Position numbers and translations under genes: made by a program
Part shown: one piece after another, positions 13,330 through 23,945 of the stretch
Position numbering within the stretch: position 1 is the first letter of the stretch
Layout of the letters: every line of letters begins with the position of its first letter
Assembly (NCBI GenBank): GCA_951217055.1
Contig: OX578280.1
Span: 34,795,628 to 34,859,627 of the forward strand
Direction of reading: 5' to 3'
From: Gerris lacustris
Lineage: Eukaryota > Arthropoda > Insecta > Hemiptera > Gerridae
DNA length: 64,000 nucleotides
The notes under the pieces: model-generated
Databases searched by the model: none
What the model was told of the DNA's origin: nothing
What the model saw: the letters and a program-made list of their open reading frames with translations, nothing else

Positions 13330-13570
13330 GAAGGTAACGGAAGCATTGTGTTCACTTTTGAGAACGAAAAACATTTATGCCTCCGATTTTGAAAATTCCA
13401 AGACAGAAATCCGTTTCAGACATCAGGGAACATTTTTGGTCTCGAGTCTGTCTGTCTGTCTGTCGGTCTGTGTGTCCGCGAATTATGAAACATGCGACGA
13501 TAACTTGAGTAAATGTCGACCGATTTTGATGAAATTTGGTAGACATGTTCATTTTACCAATGCCCAGGAC
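13330..13570 (-). repeat. Dispersed family A, fragment
   Basis: ccgattttgaaaattccaag, acagaaatccgtttcagaca and aacatttttgg are the complement of 60440-60530. A gtctgtctgtctgtc tract follows. ttaccgaaggtaacggaagc at its left is the inverse of the family A end at 60546. Confidence 0.7.
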
Positions 13571-15949
13571 GAGTTCGTATACCTGAGTTCGTACCTTTGT
13601 TGTATACCTGTATTAAGAATTTAAATATTTTGCAATTAAGATGTTGGCATATAAATATACTGATAATTGATTTTTGTATCTCTTTTTATGACGAAAATAA
13701 CGCAAGCACATGAGTTATAATTCTCAATTTTATAATTATTTGAATTTATACAAAAGCTTTTATTTTTACTAAGAAGTGTTTTTTTTAATAAAAAAATAAA
13801 TAAATAAATAACTGTAAAAACCCCAACCACTAAAATATTATACTTTTTTCCCCTTTTAAAAGAGAGAACAAATTAGGCAGGGTACATATATTAGTTTATT
13901 CTGACTTTATTCTAATCTGAAAGCAATAATTTAAAAAAATAAAAAATATAGCTTTTATTAAAATTATTTATTTATTTTCCTTCTTATAATAAAGAATTGA
14001 ATTTTGTCAAAACTGAATTAAGTCAAAACATTCTACCCTCCCTCCCCCCCCCCCATAAAAACTAATAACTTATTTTTTTTACTGTATTTTTTATATTATT
14101 CTTTTCCTTATATAAAAAAGCATTTGACCTTATTTAATAAATTAAAATAACTAGTTTTACATACATTTAGTTTAAGTGGATGTTTGTCTTTTTAAATTTA
14201 TGTAATTTAATTTTTTTCTGTGATAGTATTATAATTTATTTTTAAATAAAGTTACGTAAAAAGAATATTATAAAGTATGGTAAAACACACTTCTCAGCAA
14301 TTATACATAAAACAAAAGTTTAAGGTTTCAGTCAATAAGTCATCACGCTAGATTGCTGAAGATTTTATATTATTTTGAAACCTTTGAAAAAGATGTATTA
14401 AGCATCGAATTGAAAGATAAACAAATCAAATGAAAATTCTGCCAATAATTTTTGTAATAATTGGCCCTTATACCAAATTATTAATTATTTTATTACAATA
14501 TTTAACTTAGCTGTAGATATATTTTTATATTAAAAGGCACCTTAAATATAGCTATATTATAATATATATTTTGTAAAAAAAACTTCTGGTGATATTTTCC
14601 TGTAAACTAATCACTCTGCTAACATGAGATACAGTAGTTTCTACAAGAATTGTTAAAACTAAAATTTGTTTCTCCAGATGTTCAGAGAGACTTATTATTG
14701 CACTCCAAAAAGGCGCATTGTACTGCAAATACTTCATTTATTTATAGATGATATTGATATTGTAGATAGAGTTAATCTTTTCGATTGGTACACTTGACAT
14801 TTAAATATTACATCTAGTACTTACAACAGACTAAACATTAATGCTCGATCAACGTCAATCAACGTGTCCATATCATACTTATTACTTATTACCATAATGC
14901 ATGTAAGTTTACTACATATTCATTGAAGATAATTTTCTATTAAGTGTTAACTAATAACAAAAGATATGGTATTGTGATATCAATAAGTTGAAATAATGTA
15001 AGGCTGCCATCAAAACATCAATATGTATTTTGATTGAATAATAATCACTTTATACAATATCTTGTGGTTCATTGATTAAGTTCTCAGAAGTTATGATCCC
15101 CAGCACTATGCATATTATCACCTTAGCTAAAGTCATATCGTTTAGAGTTCACGGCACAACAGAGGAAGGGATAATGCTATTTCATCTCCGTACAATATTA
15201 TATAGTAGTCTATTACCTTGTATCTATTCATATAGCACCTCTACCTTGTACTTGGCTTTGCACAAACGCTTTTAACTGTTTAACTCTACCTTTTACCACC
15301 TCCACTTCTAATCTTTGGCTTAATACCGGATCTCTAGTGTCCACTTACTTATGATTACTAGAATTAACTTTTTGTATTAAACTTACAAAAGCATACTAGG
15401 GATATCATATAATTATGTATTCATCCTGCTAATCTTGTCTTTTTAAAATTACATTATTATCTGTATTTAAAGGGTTACAATAAAAGGCCTTCTTAAAAAT
15501 AAAAGTAGTCATCATATGGTTGTTATATTGTCTTTTTTATATACGTGACCAGAAGCATTGTGTTAATTGAATGGGGAACATTCACCACGTGGAATATTAA
15601 CAGGTTCTGAGCAATATTAGTGAAAATGTTAACAATTGTAAAATCTAGAGGTGTTACATACAGGTCAATGTTATCTACAACGTAACATACAGATCATACA
15701 TATGCAGGTCATACAGGTACATAAAACGTAAGAAGAGCGTGAGAAATAAAATGAAGAAAAACATCAATTAATAATAAACGATTTAAAAAAGAAATTTCTT
15801 AGAATAAAAACTGTGTAGAATAAAAGAATTAATTTTCCAATCTACAATATTTTAAATATTTATTTTAAATTTTAAGATTCAAAAGTAAACTTGTAAGATA
15901 CGATTAAATAAAATAAAAATTGAGTATGCGGTAGAAATCAAGCTGAACA
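13571..15949. other. AT-rich, no gene seen
   Basis: Only homopolymer runs (a C-run near 14043-14054) and random short frames. Confidence 0.6.
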
Positions 15950-16686
15950 TACAGGGTGGGCCAAAAAAAACACACTTTTTTGAACACTTATATATAGCTC
16001 AGCTTCTGTGATAGATAGAGATATGAGGTTTGCGGGGTATAAAAACTAAATTCTTCTACTTTAAATTTCATATATTATATAACTTTAAAAACTATTGTTT
16101 GAAAGCCATGCAATGACGGTTTGAAATATGGTCTTAAAAAAAGTCGTTAACCGGGAAGTAATCGTTGTCTATTATCATAGTTTTGATAGAATAAATTACC
16201 ACATGGTTGGGTGGGGGGGGGGGGGTCCTTGTAGGTAAGTGGGAGGAGTCCCACAGTGTTATAACAATAATTGAAGAAGTACTAAGCACAATGTTGCCTG
16301 AAGTCTGGGGCAATTCTCTTGCAAGTATTGAATTGTTTGTAAGGAGCGATGGGACGGGTACCATCTTGCATAAACGTGTAATTTGGCATTTGATCTTAAA
16401 TAAACATTGTTCTTAATATATCTTCAATGTGTGTTGCAACACTGAGGGACTCCTCCCACTTACCTAAAAATAATCCCCCCCCCCCCCCCCTATACCATAT
16501 GGTTATTTATTCTATCAAAACTATAATACCATACGATTTCTTTTTAATACCCTATTTCAAACCTTCATTGCAAGGCTTTAAAGTTATATATATGAAATTT
16601 AAAGAAGAAGAATGTAGTTTTCAGACCCCGTAATCCCCATATCTCTATCTATCACAGAAGCTGAGATATAAGTGTTCAAAAAAGTG
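15950..16686. mobile_element. Tc1/mariner-derived foldback element
   Basis: Arms of about 300 bp (15950-16286 and 16411-16686) are inverted copies: tcagcttctgtgatagatag on the left answers ctatctatcacagaagctga on the right, and a G-run at 16212-16225 answers a C-run at 16479-16492. The left end is tacagggtgggcc. The right arm stops about 25 bp earlier, so that terminus is lost. The 124-bp loop holds a mariner-type transposase scrap. Confidence 0.8.
16291..16377 (-). pseudogene. Tc1/mariner transposase scrap (second Asp motif)
   Basis: On the minus strand the loop reads TFMQDGTRPIAPYKQF; the Asp codon is at 16363-16365. Known: F.QDGArPH.A surrounds the second catalytic aspartate in Tc1/mariner (DDE/D) transposases. 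Here Ala-Arg-Pro-His has become Thr-Arg-Pro-Ile and the frame soon breaks. Only about 30 residues remain, flanked directly by the inverted arms, so the element is an extreme internal deletion of an autonomous mariner. Confidence 0.55.
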
Positions 16687-16719
16687 CAATATATATATAT
16701 ATTAAGGAGGGGGGTATAT

Positions 16720-18166
16720 CAGGGGTCCCAGTGGTTTTTGAGGTCAAAAAAGTAGGAAAAGTAGGATATTTTTATTAAAAAGTAGGAGGTTATTTTTAAA
16801 AAAGTAGGAAATTTTGGTAAATAAATAGGATGTGTAAAAATGTACTTAGATATATGTTTATGTTTTTATTATTATCTCATGCACTTAATTAAAATATAAA
16901 AATAATTCATTGATTAATAAACACATAATAATATTAATATTATAAATAATATCCCCCTCCCCCCCAAAAAATGGGCAGGATGAAGTTCCAGTTGAGGTGA
17001 TGTATTTAAAACAATAATTAAAATTAATGAAAATATATTAATGATGTATTATATCTGCATGTTTTGATAAAAAGATTAATTCCATGAAGCAAAGAGTACA
17101 AATGTATATTGATAAATCATCTTTTATAAAATATAATTTGATAAAGGATCTAATTTATGGGCATTGTATTTCAAATCAGTTTTAACATAAAATTCAAATT
17201 TATGTTGAAATGGCCTGATGATGCTCAGTAAATGGGTGAAATTTGCACCAATCATATTGTTTTTTAAAAAATAGCATTTTTTTAATGATCATCCCAAGAG
17301 CCCAATAAGAAAAAGAATAAAATAAAAGTCTAAAACATTTAGTCTAAACACGTAAGGTAATTGCAATATTCCTCAATCAGTTGGTTATTTGAGTAAATAA
17401 ATCAATATTTTTAAGCCATTTAAAGCTAAATTTTTAAATTGCGTATTATTGTTTTTTATTTTCTTTGTTTGACTGCAGAAAAAATTGTCCAGCATGGTTC
17501 TTTTATTTTTTTAAATTTCCTTTTGTTCTGTTCTTATTAAATTTGAATAGGACATTTCTTGGTTGACTTTTTTGAAGGCAGCTTCAAAAATTGTTTGGCC
17601 AATTTTTTCAAATGTATTCAAGATTTTATGCCATTCAAATTTACAGATGATAATAATCAAATAAATCACAAACGTCAACATACTTGCAAACAAAATATGC
17701 TCCTAGCTTTATTTGTTTCTACAACCTATTATTTCTTACCCTTCTTGCTGGGATGAAAACAAAAATGAACATCTCATAACAAGGAAATCCTAAATAAAAA
17801 TTTAAGAGGAGCAAAGGATTGAAAGTTTCAGATTAATGTAAAAGAGTAGTAATACCTCTCATACTGTTAATAAAATCAAAACGAATCATAGATTGAATGA
17901 TACGCGAGCAAAGGATTTTAATAAATAATTTAACTTAATAAATGGAACCAGAATAGCTAGAAAGATAGTGAAGGGGGGGGGGGTTGATACAACAAACTGG
18001 TAAACTATATTAAATAACAAATATTTTTTTAAAATATTCAAAAAATAAAAATTAAAGATATCTATGAGGTAAAAAAGTAGGAAAAGTAGGAGGTTTTACT
18101 AAAAGTAGGAGGTTTCCTACTTTTTTAGTAGGAAAGTAGGAAAAGTAGGAGGGTCTGGGACCCCTG
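16720..18166. mobile_element. Non-autonomous hAT transposon with AAGTAGGA subterminal repeats
   Basis: The termini caggggtcccag and ctgggacccctg are perfect 12-bp inverted repeats. They are directly flanked by ggtatat on both sides (16713-16719 and 18167-18173), 7 bp where hAT elements normally give 8. aagtagga occurs about four times within 90 bp of the left end and about six times, some inverted, near the right end. The 1.2-kb interior shows no hAT transposase or BED finger; its short open frames were not recognised. Confidence 0.75.
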
Positions 18167-18184
18167 GGTATATATATATATTAA

Positions 18185-18262
18185 TATGAAGGTCCGTGGT
18201 TCAAATCCCGGAGCAAGTGCAAATTTTTCTCTGTTTCTGTCTCCCGTAGTTTAAATTGTTTG

Positions 18263-18265
<3 letters not shown>
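18185..18265 (+). mobile_element. tRNA-derived SINE fragment
   Basis: ggtccgtggttcaaatcccg holds a B box (18198-18208). It is followed by ttctctgtttctgtctcccg and an AATTATA-type end, shared with the copies at 8200 and 21329-21447. The A-box half is missing. Confidence 0.65.

Positions 18266-18342
<77 letters not shown>
18266..18342. repeat. (TA)n microsatellite, about 77 bp
   Basis: An uninterrupted TA tract starts where the preceding SINE ends, probably expanded from the SINE's AT-rich tail. Confidence 0.98.
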
Positions 18343-18345
<3 letters not shown>

Positions 18346-19635
18346 TAAACCATTTAATAAGTTTAACTTTACTGGCATTAACTGTGAGGTTGAATAAGCT
18401 TAAAATAGAAGTAAGATGAGCTAAATAAGGGAAAGTTTCAGGTTTTACAAGTTCCAATAATAAACAACAATCAGGGGAAACACCTTACCCAAAATAAATA
18501 ACACTATATACTGTGTCTCCCATTCCTTTCCTCTAAATAGAAAGCTCCTTAATTTATGCTTACCTACGCTATACTGTAGGGCTCAATAAATTAACATTTA
18601 CTCAGTGATACCTTTATAGTTTCATTTAGGTGTGGAACAGGATTAAGCCCCGCACATATCATCTACTTTAGTTTAAAATTCAAGAAATGTATAATTTACT
18701 ACCCATTTCCATGTTTATTACTGTTTCCCATCTTATTTTATGCGAAATACCTTACAGCGCTCGTAAGCTTAAATTTAAGCTTTTCATAGGATTAATTTAA
18801 TAAAATATTCTAGTTTATTTTTCTTTTATAAAATATGGAAAAAATACTACCAACAAAATTAAACCCATTTTTTGCACAAAAAAGGTAGTAAAAGGTGTAG
18901 CTAAACGTGTTCACTAGGTTGCCATACTGTATCGTAGAGAGTATAGTTACAGTGGATACCACTTATACCTTTTGGTAAGTAGAGTAAACACTTGCTCCGT
19001 CCCACCTCTTTGAAACGAACAACAGGTATATTAATGTTTGACTCTTGTTACTAGTGGCTCTTTATCATAGTGATAAAGAGAGGTACTGTCACCATGTGTT
19101 CGTGTTCTAAACACGCTCAATACTACGTAGCTTTGTCAAATGCTTTAAACAGCACAAGGGTGTTGGATTTTAACATAAATTAAACATCCGTCATCTAGTA
19201 TGTCAGGTACTGTTTTGTTTATAGATATGATTTAACACTGTAACTATACAACTATCATGAAATCGTTTATCCCAAAGAAATGTTTTATACGTTTAAGAAC
19301 AAACACACATCAACTCAAGACCCACCCATATAAGGAGACAACTTAATTTGATTCCATTTTTTACTTTTAGAATATCTAATCACAAAACCAATGCTTAGCA
19401 AAAATCTTATAAATAGTATTTATTTTTAACAGTAAACCTCTAGACGAAAAGTCTCGGGGAAATATTACCATATCATAAATATATTGACTTGAGGAAGCTT
19501 ATGTGTTGGCTCGATTCGTGCAACATAGTCACCGTGCAGTTAATCCCTTGTTGTCACTGTTACAACTTGTGCAATAATATAATTATTTGCACGTATACTA
19601 CAGCAAACGTATTTAAAAAAAAAAAAAAAAAAAAA
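18343..19635. other. No gene seen
   Basis: AT-rich DNA ending in an A-run at 19614-19635 that abuts a family B copy. The short palindrome tttatcatagtgataaagag lies near 19062. Confidence 0.55.
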
Positions 19636-20105
19636 GTCCGAGGCAACCCAGACTAACTTTTTCAAATAATTTCGGTCCCAGGTCCCAAAAAATTTTGAAC
19701 ATGTGTATTTTCTGAACATGTGTTGCAAATTTCGTCAAAATCGGCCCAGCAGTTTTAGTCAGTAAAATCGGCCTGCCTCTGCACAGACGATAGATAACAG
19801 ACGACAGACATACAATTTTTTAAAGACCACTTTTTTGGACTCAAGGGACCTCAAAACATGTAAATCGAGGTCTTCTGAGTTCACAAATCATATACGTTCA
19901 AGGAAATCATATCCCGAGGCGAAATCGAGAAATGAATTTTCGCTCAAAATTAGGGGCCGCTGTCCCCAAAAAACTGAAAAAAGTTATATCTCGAAAACCG
20001 TTCCGACGATTATGATTAAAAAATTCTAAAATGTAGTCTATTTAAATACGAATCTAACGATATAAGCCTTTTCCTTGGAAAATTTTAGTTTCCGTGATAT
20101 AAATT
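19636..20105. repeat. Dispersed family B, rearranged copy
   Basis: 19636-19870 runs forward (aaatttcgtcaaaatcggcc, ctctgcacagacgatagata). 19975-20105 is inverted (ttaaaaaattctaaaatgta, ttttccttggaaaatttta). Confidence 0.65.
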
Positions 20106-20363
20106 ATAATAAATCTGATTTTGAGGAAAATAGAAAACCAAAAGTTAGCAACCGCCTGTTGAGCACATTTTAAATAATATATTAACTGGACATCACGTGG
20201 CTTTATTATATTGCATGAAGCGAGCTTAATGCAATATATATTTAATATTAATCATGATGTTTTTATAGTTTAAAAGGATGATTGGAGTAGACGGTAGTGC
20301 CGGGTGGGACCCTCACTTCCCTTGGAAGGTGCTATAGGAGGGCTCCAAAAGGTGGGTTCACAG

Positions 20364-20371
20364 TCACAGCT
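20364..20371. repeat. MULE target site duplication, left
   Basis: tcacagct directly precedes the left MULE terminus and is identical to the copy after the right terminus. Confidence 0.8.
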
Positions 20372-20379
20372 GGAGCTAT

Positions 20380-20490
20380 CCCGACTCCTCCCCAAGGATC
20401 GCCCGATTGATCCCCACTGATAATCTCTTGAAAATCACACAGACCGATTCCTCCCCGAGTGAAAAAAAGGCCACAGTCCGATTCCTCCCC
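20380..20490 (+). repeat. Left subterminal motif array of the MULE (4 copies)
   Basis: Four copies of a 14-bp motif close to cccgattcctcccc lie at 20380-20393, 20402-20415, 20443-20456 and 20477-20490, all in the same direction. Repeated subterminal motifs are commonly transposase binding sites; that role is inferred here. Confidence 0.8.
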
Positions 20491-20613
20491 AATACCTGGA
20501 CTAACAAATGTCCAATAAATACATTATATGTGTATGTATTTGTTTTTATGCAAAAGTTTCATAAAAACTGTTGAAAACTGAAAAAGGAGACTTCGTAGCA
20601 TTTGAACTTTCTT

Positions 20614-21326
20614 CTATACAGGGTGTCCCAACTTAAGTCTGCCAAAAAGAAGGGGCATATAGGGGACCCTAAAAGGAGTCAAAAATGTTATATTAACCTA
20701 TGTCCTATCGGGCTTCGTTTTCTGACTAGCGCCATTTTTAAAAATTTTGAGCTAAGCTTATTTTTTTACACTTAAACAACTGTATCTCGAGAACTAAGCG
20801 GGATAGCTCATTATTTTAGGTATCGTTGGAAACCTACAAACATTTGCTAAAGGAAATGTTATTATCAATTTTCATTTATTTTTATTCCTTCTAGTTCAAA
20901 TTTAGCTCAAAATGTATTTTTTTTAAAAATCAAAAAAATAAAGAAATTTTTGACGGCCCATAGCGCTTAAACTAGTTAGTTCTTGAATTGTCCAGGCAAT
21001 GGAAAAACTTCTTTATTTAATAACCTTTTCATGGATACCCATATTATTGTATGTTAAATAGGACATTTTTTACGTTATAGACACATTTATTGAAAAAAAC
21101 TAATGTAAATATGAGAAAAAATTACTTTTTATTTAATATCTCCTCTTTTGAACGGTATAATCATTTGACTCGACTTAATCTTAATAACTTTCAAAGTAAA
21201 TGTGTAATGAAATAACTATTGTTGACTATTTTTAGTAGCCTGGAGTATGACCAATAATAGGGGGGAGGGGGGGCACCTCTCCCTCTTGTAAATAAGTATG
21301 CAAAATTAAAAATTAAGGCTAAAAAC

Positions 21327-21378
<52 letters not shown>

Positions 21379-22715
21379 AAATCAAATTATAATTATCATT
21401 AACTACGGGAGACATACAGAGAACATCGGGACTTGAACCACGGGCCATCTTTTTTTATTGTATAAAAGAAAAAACCAACATTTTAGCGGAAAATTTAAAT
21501 AAGGATTAACAAAAGGTAATAATAAGAAACAACATTAACAATAACAACAACATTTAAATTCTAACTACTTTGCGATTATGATTAAGTCGAGTCAAATGAT
21601 TATACCGTTCAAATTAAAGAAAAATTAATTTTTTCTCACATTTACATTCGATTTTTTCAAAAAATGTGCTTATAGCATAAAAAATGTTCTATTTAACATA
21701 CGATATAATCATTTGACTCGACTTAATCATAATTACTAATCACTTAGAAAGTAAATTGCTATTTCAAAGTAGTTAGTATTTAAATGTTGTTGTTATTGTT
21801 AATGTTCTTTCTTATTATTACCTTTTGTTAATCCTTATTTAAATTTTCCGCTAAAATGTTTGTTTTTTCTTTTATAAAATAAAATTGTCTGTTAAAAATG
21901 TAGTTTTTATTTTATTGTTATGAATATTTAAAAAATTTAAAATTCTGCTCCTCCAAACTCTTTATATCTTTTCTTATAACAAAAAAAATAAAAATAAAAT
22001 AAAAAGCAGTTTTCAGCCTTAATTTTAGGTTACATGATTTGTATACTTATTTACAAGAGGGAGAGGTGCCTCCCCCTATTATTGGTCATACTCCAGGCTA
22101 CTAAAAATAGTCAACAATAGTTATTTCATCACACATTTACTTTGAAAGTTATTAAGATTAAGTCGAGTCAAATGATTATACCGTTCAAAAGAGGAGATAT
22201 TAAATAAAAAGTAATTTTTTCTCATATTTACATTAGTTTTTTTTCAATAAATGTGTCTATAACGTAAAAAATTTCCTATTTAACATACAATAATATGGGT
22301 ATCCATGAAAAGGTTATTAAATAAAAAAGTTTTTCCATTGCCTGGACAATTCAAGAACTAACTAGTTTAAGCGCTATGGGCCGTCAAAAATTTCTTTATT
22401 TTTTTGATTTTTAAAAAAAATACATTTTGAGCTAAATTTGAACTAGAAGGAATAAAAATAAATGAAAATTGATAATAACATTTCCTTTAGCAAATGTTTG
22501 TAGGTTTCCAACGATACCTAAAATAATGAGCTATCCCGCTTAGTTCTCGAGATACAGTTAATAAAAAATAAGATAAGCTCAAAATTTTTAAAAATGGCGC
22601 TAGTCAGAAAACGAAGCCCGATAGGACATAGGTTAATATAACATTTTTGACTCCTTTTAGGGTCCCCTATATGCCCCTTCTTTTTGGCAGACTTAAGTTG
22701 GGACACCCTGTATAG
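20614..22715. mobile_element. 2.1-kb foldback (long-TIR) DNA element nested in the MULE
   Basis: The ends are ctatacagggtgtccc and its exact reverse complement. About 715 bp at each side (20614 to about 21328, and about 21995-22715) are closely similar inverted arms, including ggcgctagtcagaaaacgaa and the gagtcaaatgattataccg module. The centre has a second inverted repeat (21458-21560 against 21778-21887). No transposase frame was seen. TA dinucleotides at the edges and the CAGGGTGTCCC terminus suggest a Tc1/mariner-mobilised element, but that is inference. Confidence 0.85.
21329..21447 (-). mobile_element. Truncated tRNA-type SINE with poly(A) tail
   Basis: On the minus strand the order is cgtggttcaagtcccg (a B-box-like sequence at 21429-21439), then tctgtatgtctcccgtag, then aattataatttgattt, then 45 A's (a T-run at 21329-21373). 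The same head and tail occur at 8200 and 18190. It sits in the middle of the foldback element and disrupts its symmetry. The 5' A-box half is missing. Confidence 0.7.
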
Positions 22716-23114
22716 TCAATTAACGAAGGATTCAAAATTTTTATGGAAGATATTGTAGAAACATACACTGAAAACGAAGCATAGTTCCCACCTGAAACAT
22801 GGGCTTTAAAAACATCAAGTTATCAGTTAACTACTAATGCATGTGAAAGCTTTCGCACTAAATTTAATGCCAGATTTTATAGTGCTAATCCAAATATATT
22901 TAAATTTGTCGAAGTACTAAAACACTTTGGGGAAAACAGCTCAATTAAACTGAATTTAAGTTACAAAGGCCCTGCAATAATTAAAAGTCCAACTAGAAAT
23001 AGAATTAAATATTTAGAAGAAATTAATAAAAAAAACTTTGATGAAGGCAAAATTACAATTTTGCAATATACTCAAACTGTAAGTGGAAGGAATTTACCCG
23101 TTTTTAATTTATAA
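22716..23114 (+). pseudogene. MULE transposase C-terminal remnant
   Basis: Seen: one frame reads from the inner edge of the foldback element to a stop at 23112-23114, about 132 residues, interrupted by one TAG at 22782-22784 just before FPPETW. Further on come TTNACESFRTKFN and NPNIFKFVEVLKHF. Known: this block (FPP.W, T.NACESFH.KFN, HPNIF.F...L) is the conserved C-terminal part of MULE transposases in aphids and other insects. The last segment ends SGRNLPVFNL. The N-terminal and catalytic regions are absent. On the far side of the foldback, GDFVAFELS near 20590-20610 may be the preceding residues, but joining across a TA target leaves the frame broken. Non-functional. Confidence 0.85.
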
Positions 23115-23246
23115 TTACTAGAATTTATTATTTTTGTGAAGTTGATTTTCCTGTTTTGTATGTTCAAGACATAATCATTTATTTACGTTTTCTTTAAAAA
23201 AATAGGTTATGTATGTTATGTATTTTTTTATACCTGGAAATAATAT

Positions 23247-23344
23247 GGGGATCAATCGGGATGTTTAAAACAGCTGGCATTTAAAACGGGGAGGAATTGG
23301 GCTGCCATAAAGGGTCATTTTTACCTGCGCGGGGAGGAATCGGG
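23247..23344 (-). repeat. Right subterminal motif array of the MULE (3 inverted copies)
   Basis: The motif of the left end occurs inverted (ggggaggaatcggg) at 23247-23260, 23288-23301 and 23331-23344. The 23247 copy shares the variant gattgatcccc with the left copy at 20402, so these two may be positional counterparts. Confidence 0.8.
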
Positions 23345-23352
23345 CATCCCCC

Positions 23353-23360
23353 TCACAGCT
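23353..23360. repeat. MULE target site duplication, right
   Basis: tcacagct directly follows the right MULE terminus; see the left copy. Confidence 0.8.
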
Positions 23361-23404
23361 AGCGAATTGACACGCGTATCCGGTGTTATAGATAGCAATA
23401 TATT

Positions 23405-23945
23405 AATATTTTCTGGGATCTGGGATCGAAATTATATGAGAAAGTTAGTCTGAGTTGTCTCGGACAGATTATTTGAAAACATATTTAAAAATTATTCAAC
23501 TAGAGGTTGCCTACTTTTCCTTTTAGATTGAATAAAAAAATCAATTTTATATTCATCAAACACTAGGAAACTAGATTTTTTTCCGGGAAAACTAATAATA
23601 GCGTTACATTCCTATTTAAATGGACTAAATTTTAGAATTTTTTAATCAAAATTGTCAGAATGATTTTCGAGAGATATATTTTTCACGTTTTTTTTGTTTT
23701 TTTTTAGAGTTATAGGGAATTATAGCTAAAATTCATTACTCGATTTTGCCTCAGCGGGCACGATTTATCTTACCTGTATGCCAAATTTCATCAAACGCGG
23801 CCCAGCAGTTTTGGCTGAACGCGTCTGCACAGACTATAGACGATAAACTACAGACCAAACTTTAATCAATAAAACCACTTTTTTAATCACGATACTTTAA
23901 AACGTGCAAATCCATCAAATCGCGCCATTGAATACTTTCTCTTTA
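23405..23945 (+). repeat. Dispersed family B, copy
   Basis: tttttttccgggaaaactaa, attttttaatcaaaattgtc, ccaaatttcatcaaacgcgg and tctgcacagactatagac appear in family order. Confidence 0.7.

Larger units (their letters stand above)
20372..23352 (+). mobile_element. Internally deleted MULE (Mutator-like) DNA transposon
   Basis: Seen: the element is flanked by an identical 8-bp direct repeat tcacagct (20364-20371 and 23353-23360). Its two 22-bp ends match at about 16 positions when one is inverted and share cccga(c/t)tcctcccc. Inside the right half is a transposase remnant with one stop codon (22716-23114). Known: MULEs make 8-10 bp target duplications, and insect MULE transposases have the TTNACESF region. 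A separate 2.1-kb foldback element (20614-22715) splits it, so the MULE itself is only about 0.88 kb. It lacks the catalytic DDE part and is non-autonomous. Confidence 0.85.

Noticed and set aside
13094..13624. The longest open frame in the window (176 codons) as a gene
   Set aside because: It runs through a palindrome and a family A repeat with a gtctgtctg tract; the peptide (LSVCLSVCVS) is low-complexity and repeat-derived.
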